Assembly (NCBI RefSeq): GCF_011308835.1 | Contig: NZ_JAAOHY010000005.1 | Coordinates: forward strand, 62,001 to 126,000 | Source: Paracoccus xiamenensis | GTDB taxonomy: Bacteria; Pseudomonadota; Alphaproteobacteria; Rhodobacterales; Rhodobacteraceae | Reading direction: 5' to 3' | DNA length: 64,000 nucleotides | Shown: piece by piece, positions 60,151 through 64,000 of the stretch | Position numbering within the stretch: the first letter of the stretch is position 1 | Layout: each line of letters begins with the position of its first letter | Program-made: the position numbers and the translations under genes | The notes under the pieces: model-generated | Told to the model about the DNA's origin: nothing | Database searches by the model: none | What the model saw: only the letters and a program-made list of their open reading frames with translations

Positions 60151-60529
60151 CCGGTCGGGCAATTGTCAGCCGGGCATAGCCAAGCAACACAACAGCACCG
60201 ATCAAGGCGATGGGTCCGGTCAGCGGATGGGCCAGCGACAACAGCACCCAAAGCGGCGCAATAATGGCCGCGGGTGCGAAGAAGCCTGCCATTCCTACGG
60301 AAACCGTAAGAACCAGCGCCAGCGCGGCGATGCCGATATCGCGCAGAAGCCCCCTCCAGCCGGGTCGCCCCAGCCGGTCGATGACAAACCACCCGGCGAC
60401 CGCGCCCAACAAGGCAATGACCAGCACCAGAATCTGATCGCAACGGACCAGCGGCTTGTCGGGCCAACCGCCGGTCACCCAAATCATCGCGCCAGGCGAC
60501 AGCCCCCAGATAGCCGATGACCGCCGCAC
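60122..60529 (-). CDS. Small hypothetical membrane protein
   Basis: 135 residues in the longest frame, and the start may lie further in (ATG at about 60487, MIWVTGGWPDKPLVRCDQ). Three hydrophobic segments follow (LVLVIALLGAVAGWFVI, IAALALVLTVSVGMAGFFA, PIALIGAVVLLGYARL). No family recognised. Its 3' end overlaps the 3' end of the glycosyltransferase-like gene by 29 bases, and it lies 39 bases beyond the ileS stop, so it may be cotranscribed downstream of ileS. Confidence 0.5.
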   Translation of the reverse strand: MRRSSAIWGLSPGAMIWVTGGWPDKPLVRCDQILVLVIALLGAVAGWFVIDRLGRPGWRGLLRDIGIAALALVLTVSVGMAGFFAPAAIIAPLWVLLSLAHPLTGPIALIGAVVLLGYARLTIARPVTPATIPPA

Positions 60530-60568
60530 CCGATTGGCGGGGGCAGCGGTCAGGCCGGATCGGCGGCC

Positions 60569-63556
60569 TTAGACACCTGCCTTGGTCAGGACCGCGTCGC
60601 AGCGGGCACAGGTGCCCGGATGCTTATGCGTGCCGACATCGGGCAGTATCTTCCAGCAGCGTTCGCATTTCGCGCCTTCGGCAGGCTCAAAGACGACTCC
60701 GACACCTTCGATATCGGGCATGCGGAAGGCCTCGGCCGGGATCGGGTCGGCGGTCAGCGAAAGATCCGAAGTGATGCAGATATCGGTGAAATTCACCGAT
60801 TTCAGCGCCTTCAGCATCGCATCGTCGCGGACATGCACGACCGGCGCGGCTTCCAGCGACGCCCCGATGGTCTTGTCGGCGCGCTTCACCTCCAACGCCG
60901 CGGTGACGGCGCGGCGGGCGCGGCGCACGCCTTCCCATTTCAGCGCCAGCGGTTCGTTCAGCCAATCCGCGGGTGTTTCCGGGAAATCGTGCAGATGCAC
61001 GCTGTCGTCGTCAGACGGGAATCGCGACAGCCAGACATCCTCCATCGTGAAGGGCAGGATCGGGGCCAGCCAGGTGACAAGGCGATGGAACAGCAGATCA
61101 AGCACCGTCCGCGCGGAACGGCGGCGGATGCTGTCTGGCCCGTCGCAATACAGAGCATCCTTGCGGATGTCGAAATAGAAGCTCGACAGGTCTACCGTCG
61201 CGAACTGGAACAGCGCCTGGAACACGCCCTGGAAGTCATAGGCGTCGTAGCCCTGCCGGACGCGGTGATCCAGTTGCGCAAGGCGGTGCAGCACCCATTG
61301 CTCCAGTTCCGGCATATCCTCGGGCGCGATGCGTTCGGCATCGGTGAAACCGGACAGGTTCCCCAGCATGAAGCGCAGCGTGTTGCGCAGCCGGCGATAG
61401 CTGTCGGCGGTGCCTTTCAGGATCTCCGGCCCGATGCGCTGATCGGCGGTATAGTCCACCTGCGCCACCCAGAGCCGCAGGATATCCGCGCCATATTGCT
61501 TGATGACCTCAGCGGGCACGATGGTATTGCCAAGCGATTTGGACATTTTCATGCCCTTCTCGTCCAGCGTGAAGCCATGCGTCAGCACACCACGATAGGG
61601 CGCACGGCCCTTGGTGGCCGAGGCCTGCAGCAGCGAGGAATGGAACCAGCCGCGATGCTGGTCGGTGCCTTCCAGATAAAGATCAGCGATCCCGTCGGGG
61701 CTGCCGTCCGCCCGGTCACGGATCACGAAGGCATGGGTCGAGCCGGAATCGAACCACACATCAAGCACGTCCATGACCTGATCGTATTCGTCCGGGTTCA
61801 CGATCCCGTCCAACATCTGCTGCTTGAAGCCCTCGCGATACCAGACGTCTGCGCCTTCGGCCTCGAACGCCTCGACGATGCGCTTGTTGACGGCCGGATC
61901 GCGCAGCAGGAAATCGGCATCGGTCGGCTTCGCACCTTTCTTCACGAAAGTGGTCAGCGGCACACCCCAGGCGCGCTGCCGCGACAGCACCCAGTCGGGG
62001 CGGTTTTCCACCATGCTGAAGATGCGGTTCCGCCCCGTCTGCGGCGTCCACTTCACCAGTTGGTCGATGCTGGTCAGGGCGCGGCTACGGATGGTCTTGC
62101 CATATTCGTCCATGCCATCGCCCAGATCCTTGTCGATGGCGGCGAACCATTGCGGCGTGTTGCGATAGATCAGCGGCGCCTTGGAACGCCAGCTATGCGG
62201 ATAGCTGTGCTTGACCTTGCCCTTGGCCAGAAGCTTGCCCGCCCATGCGAGGTTCTTGATGACGCTGACATTAGCCGGGCCGTCCTTGCCATCGGGCTGG
62301 ATGATCGCCTCGCCCCCGAAGATCGGCAGGTCCTTGCGATAGCTGCCATCGGGTTCAACGTTATAGGTCATCGGCAGGCCATGCTTCAGGCCAAGCTGAT
62401 AGTCGTCATCACCGTGGCTGGGCGCGGTATGCACAAAGCCCGTTCCCGCGTCGTCGGTGACGTGATCGCCGGGGAGCAACGGAACTATGAAGTTCCAGTT
62501 GTTGCCGTCGTCGTCCTGTCCCTCGACCAGCCCATCGAACGGATGTGCCAGTTGCAGGTCTTCAAGGACTGACGCCGGCACATCATATTGCCTCGTCAGG
62601 CTTTCTATTTTCGCAGCCTGCCGGACATTGTCGGCGAGTTTGTCCGCAAGAATCAGGACCTCTCCCGCCGTCGCCATCGAGCCTTCCGAAACGGTGTCAA
62701 CCTGATAGGCACCATACGAGATGTCAGGGCTAAATGCGACGGCACGGTTTTGCGGTATAGTCCACGGTGTCGTCGTCCAGATTACGACCGATGCTCCTTG
62801 AAGCTTTACATGAAGATCCGTGTCCGGCAGCTTTATCGGCTCGTCACCATAAGCTGGCGGAGTTGATTTATCGATTGCGACCCAACCATCAACCGGAAAC
62901 CGCACCCAGATCGTGTGGCTGGTATGGTCGTGATACTCGACCTCGGCCTCGGCCAAAGCGGTCTTTTCGACCGGCGACCACATCACCGGCTTCGACCCCT
63001 GATACAGCGAGCCGTTCATCAGCAGCTTCATGAACTCCTCGGCGATGACCGCCTCGGCGTGGTAATTCATGGTCAGATAGGGATCGTCCCATTTGCCGGT
63101 GACGCCAAGCCGCTTGAACTCGTCGCGCTGCACGCCGACCCAGTGATCGGCAAAGCGGCGGCATTCCTGACGGAACTCGACCGTGTCGACAGTGTCCTTG
63201 TCGACGCCCTTCTGGCGATACTGTTCCTCGATCTTCCATTCGATGGGCAGGCCGTGGCAGTCCCAGCCGGGGACATAGCGCGCGTCGCGGCCCATCATCT
63301 GCTGGGAGCGGGTGATGAAGTCCTTCAGCACCTTGTTCAGCGCGTGACCGATATGCAGGTTGCCGTTCGCATAGGGGGGGCCGTCATGCAGGATGAAGGG
63401 CTTTCGCCCCTCGCCCTTGGCACGCAGCGTGTCATAGATGTTCAGCCGCGCCCAACGGTCCAGCCATTCCGGTTCGCGCTGCGGCAGGCCGGCGCGCATC
63501 GGAAAATCGGTTTCGGGCAGGAAAACGGTGTCGCGGTAGTCGGGGGTATCGCTCAT
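60569..63556 (-). CDS. ileS: Isoleucyl-tRNA synthetase
   Basis: ATG 63556 gives 995 residues; the open frame continues upstream through the leader and is rejected. Class I signatures: GNLHIGHAL near residue 55 (HIGH) and KMSKS near 620. The CP1 editing domain holds VVIWTTTPWTIPQNRAVAF. The C-terminal zinc-finger-like end has CERCWKILPDVGTHKHPGTCARC. It charges tRNA-Ile and edits valine. The stretch encoding the CP1 domain (about 62480-62900) has visibly lower GC and different codon choices than the rest. Confidence 0.97.
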   Translation of the reverse strand: MSDTPDYRDTVFLPETDFPMRAGLPQREPEWLDRWARLNIYDTLRAKGEGRKPFILHDGPPYANGNLHIGHALNKVLKDFITRSQQMMGRDARYVPGWDCHGLPIEWKIEEQYRQKGVDKDTVDTVEFRQECRRFADHWVGVQRDEFKRLGVTGKWDDPYLTMNYHAEAVIAEEFMKLLMNGSLYQGSKPVMWSPVEKTALAEAEVEYHDHTSHTIWVRFPVDGWVAIDKSTPPAYGDEPIKLPDTDLHVKLQGASVVIWTTTPWTIPQNRAVAFSPDISYGAYQVDTVSEGSMATAGEVLILADKLADNVRQAAKIESLTRQYDVPASVLEDLQLAHPFDGLVEGQDDDGNNWNFIVPLLPGDHVTDDAGTGFVHTAPSHGDDDYQLGLKHGLPMTYNVEPDGSYRKDLPIFGGEAIIQPDGKDGPANVSVIKNLAWAGKLLAKGKVKHSYPHSWRSKAPLIYRNTPQWFAAIDKDLGDGMDEYGKTIRSRALTSIDQLVKWTPQTGRNRIFSMVENRPDWVLSRQRAWGVPLTTFVKKGAKPTDADFLLRDPAVNKRIVEAFEAEGADVWYREGFKQQMLDGIVNPDEYDQVMDVLDVWFDSGSTHAFVIRDRADGSPDGIADLYLEGTDQHRGWFHSSLLQASATKGRAPYRGVLTHGFTLDEKGMKMSKSLGNTIVPAEVIKQYGADILRLWVAQVDYTADQRIGPEILKGTADSYRRLRNTLRFMLGNLSGFTDAERIAPEDMPELEQWVLHRLAQLDHRVRQGYDAYDFQGVFQALFQFATVDLSSFYFDIRKDALYCDGPDSIRRRSARTVLDLLFHRLVTWLAPILPFTMEDVWLSRFPSDDDSVHLHDFPETPADWLNEPLALKWEGVRRARRAVTAALEVKRADKTIGASLEAAPVVHVRDDAMLKALKSVNFTDICITSDLSLTADPIPAEAFRMPDIEGVGVVFEPAEGAKCERCWKILPDVGTHKHPGTCARCDAVLTKAGV

Positions 63557-63596
63557 CGGCGGGAATCCTTCAGGGGGTAGATCAGGCATGCGAAAT

Positions 63597-63627
63597 CCCG
63601 GCGGCGAGGAACCCCTACGCCGCCGGG
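63597..63627 (-). promoter_or_regulatory. Hairpin in the ileS leader
   Basis: CCCGGCGGCG and CGCCGCCGGG form a perfect 10-base stem with an 11-base loop, between the promoter and the ileS start. No T-tract follows. It could stabilise the message or affect translation. Confidence 0.5.
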
Positions 63628-63669
63628 CGGATAATTCGTATGATCCGGCCCGTTCTGAACATGCTGCGC

Positions 63670-63698
63670 TATATAAAAAGCACAGGCCGGGGCTGCAA
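63670..63698 (-). promoter_or_regulatory. Sigma-70 type promoter of ileS
   Basis: On the minus strand TTGCAG (63693-63698) and TATATA (63670-63675) are separated by 17 bases, about 115 bases upstream of the ileS start. Good spacing and good hexamers in a GC-rich background. Confidence 0.7.
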
Positions 63699-63759
63699 GC
63701 GGAGTTGGCACTTGCCCGGCCGCGCGCAGCACCTATCTGCAAGGAACACGCCCCTGCGG

Positions 63760-64000
63760 ACATGAATGATGCCCCAACCCGCCCCTGCCCGCTTCGACAT
63801 GGCGCGCGAAACCGCAGTCAACCGCTTTGTCCGCGCCCGTTATGGGCTGCGCGGCACCTTGGCGCTGCACCGCGAGGCGCTTGGCTGGGATCTGCTGCGC
63901 GCCCCGCTGAACGTGGCGCTGTCGCCCCTGTTCCTGCTGGTGCGGCTGTTGGGTGGGCTGTTGTCGATGCTTGGCGCGAAACGGGCGGGCGCGTGGCTGA
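63760..64000 (+). CDS. Hypothetical protein (DUF6635-like), cut by the window end
   Basis: ATG 63760 opens a frame that runs to the window edge (80 codons). It begins MNDAPTRAPARFDMARE and contains FVRARYGLRGTLALHREALG and a hydrophobic LSPLFLLVRLLGGLL segment. This resembles the DUF6635 family of Rhodobacteraceae, recalled from family character and not searched. Divergent from ileS; the start lies about 60 bases from the ileS promoter. Function unknown. Confidence 0.65.

Noticed and set aside
1..64000. Insertion sequences, prophage or integrase genes
   Set aside because: No transposase, integrase or phage structural proteins apart from the T6SS tail-like components were recognised in any frame.

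Overview
The window looks like a chromosomal piece of a high-GC alphaproteobacterium of the Rhodobacteraceae/Paracoccaceae, probably Paracoccus-like. The basis is protein character (SecG, AccA, PyrG, RlmB, IleS, DUF1036 and DUF6931 types), GC-rich codon use, extensive ATGA/GTGA gene overlaps and alphaproteobacterial T6SS gene content. Species-level assignment is not possible from reading alone.

Layout. Positions 1-11.5 kb hold a secreted protein with a peptidoglycan-binding-like motif, a membrane-anchored lytic transglycosylase fused to a decayed M23-like domain, and a 2563-residue autotransporter made of N/T/G-rich repeats. Positions 11.6-38.8 kb are a type VI secretion (T6SS) locus arranged as two convergent transcription units that overlap tail to tail by 4 bases at 26157-26160. 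The plus-strand half carries tssK, tssL (with an OmpA domain), tssM, tagF, pppA and ppkA. After a reversed DUF1036 gene come two small secreted proteins, an ExbB-like protein, two ExbD-like proteins and a TonB-like protein. The minus-strand half carries DUF6931, fha/tagH, tssA, tssB, tssC, hcp, tssE, tssF, tssG, tssH and a small unknown. No VgrG, PAAR, TssJ or recognisable effector is present in the window.

Positions 39-41.6 kb hold a GntR regulator divergent from two membrane proteins (AbrB-like and TauE/SafE-like). Positions 41.6-49.7 kb are housekeeping: uvrC, an AT-rich 450-base gap with a perfect DnaA box, a Ca/Na antiporter, a 38-residue membrane peptide, an S49 peptidase, accA, a lipoprotein, secG and pyrG. 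Positions 49.9-55.2 kb look like an iron-uptake operon: an imelysin, a b-type cytochrome-like membrane protein, a pentaheme cytochrome c and an FTR1 permease. Positions 55.3-64 kb carry an FAD oxidoreductase, a CoA-binding protein with an attenuator-like leader, a YHS protein, rlmB, tRNA-Tyr, a glycosyltransferase-like protein, a small membrane protein, ileS and the start of a further gene.

How the parts may work together. The most interesting signals lie in the T6SS control genes. The PpkA kinase carries five regularly spaced DRT[MR]IA motifs, and TssL carries two related DRT motifs, matching a phospho-threonine/FHA switch. The periplasmic domain of PpkA is collinear, with identical Cys-Cys spacing, with the C-terminal domain of the TonB-like protein encoded 3 kb away. 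That TonB-like protein sits next to ExbB and two ExbD proteins, one of which has Asn in place of the proton-carrying Asp. Together this suggests an undescribed proton-driven periplasmic signalling module attached to the T6SS kinase/phosphatase circuit.
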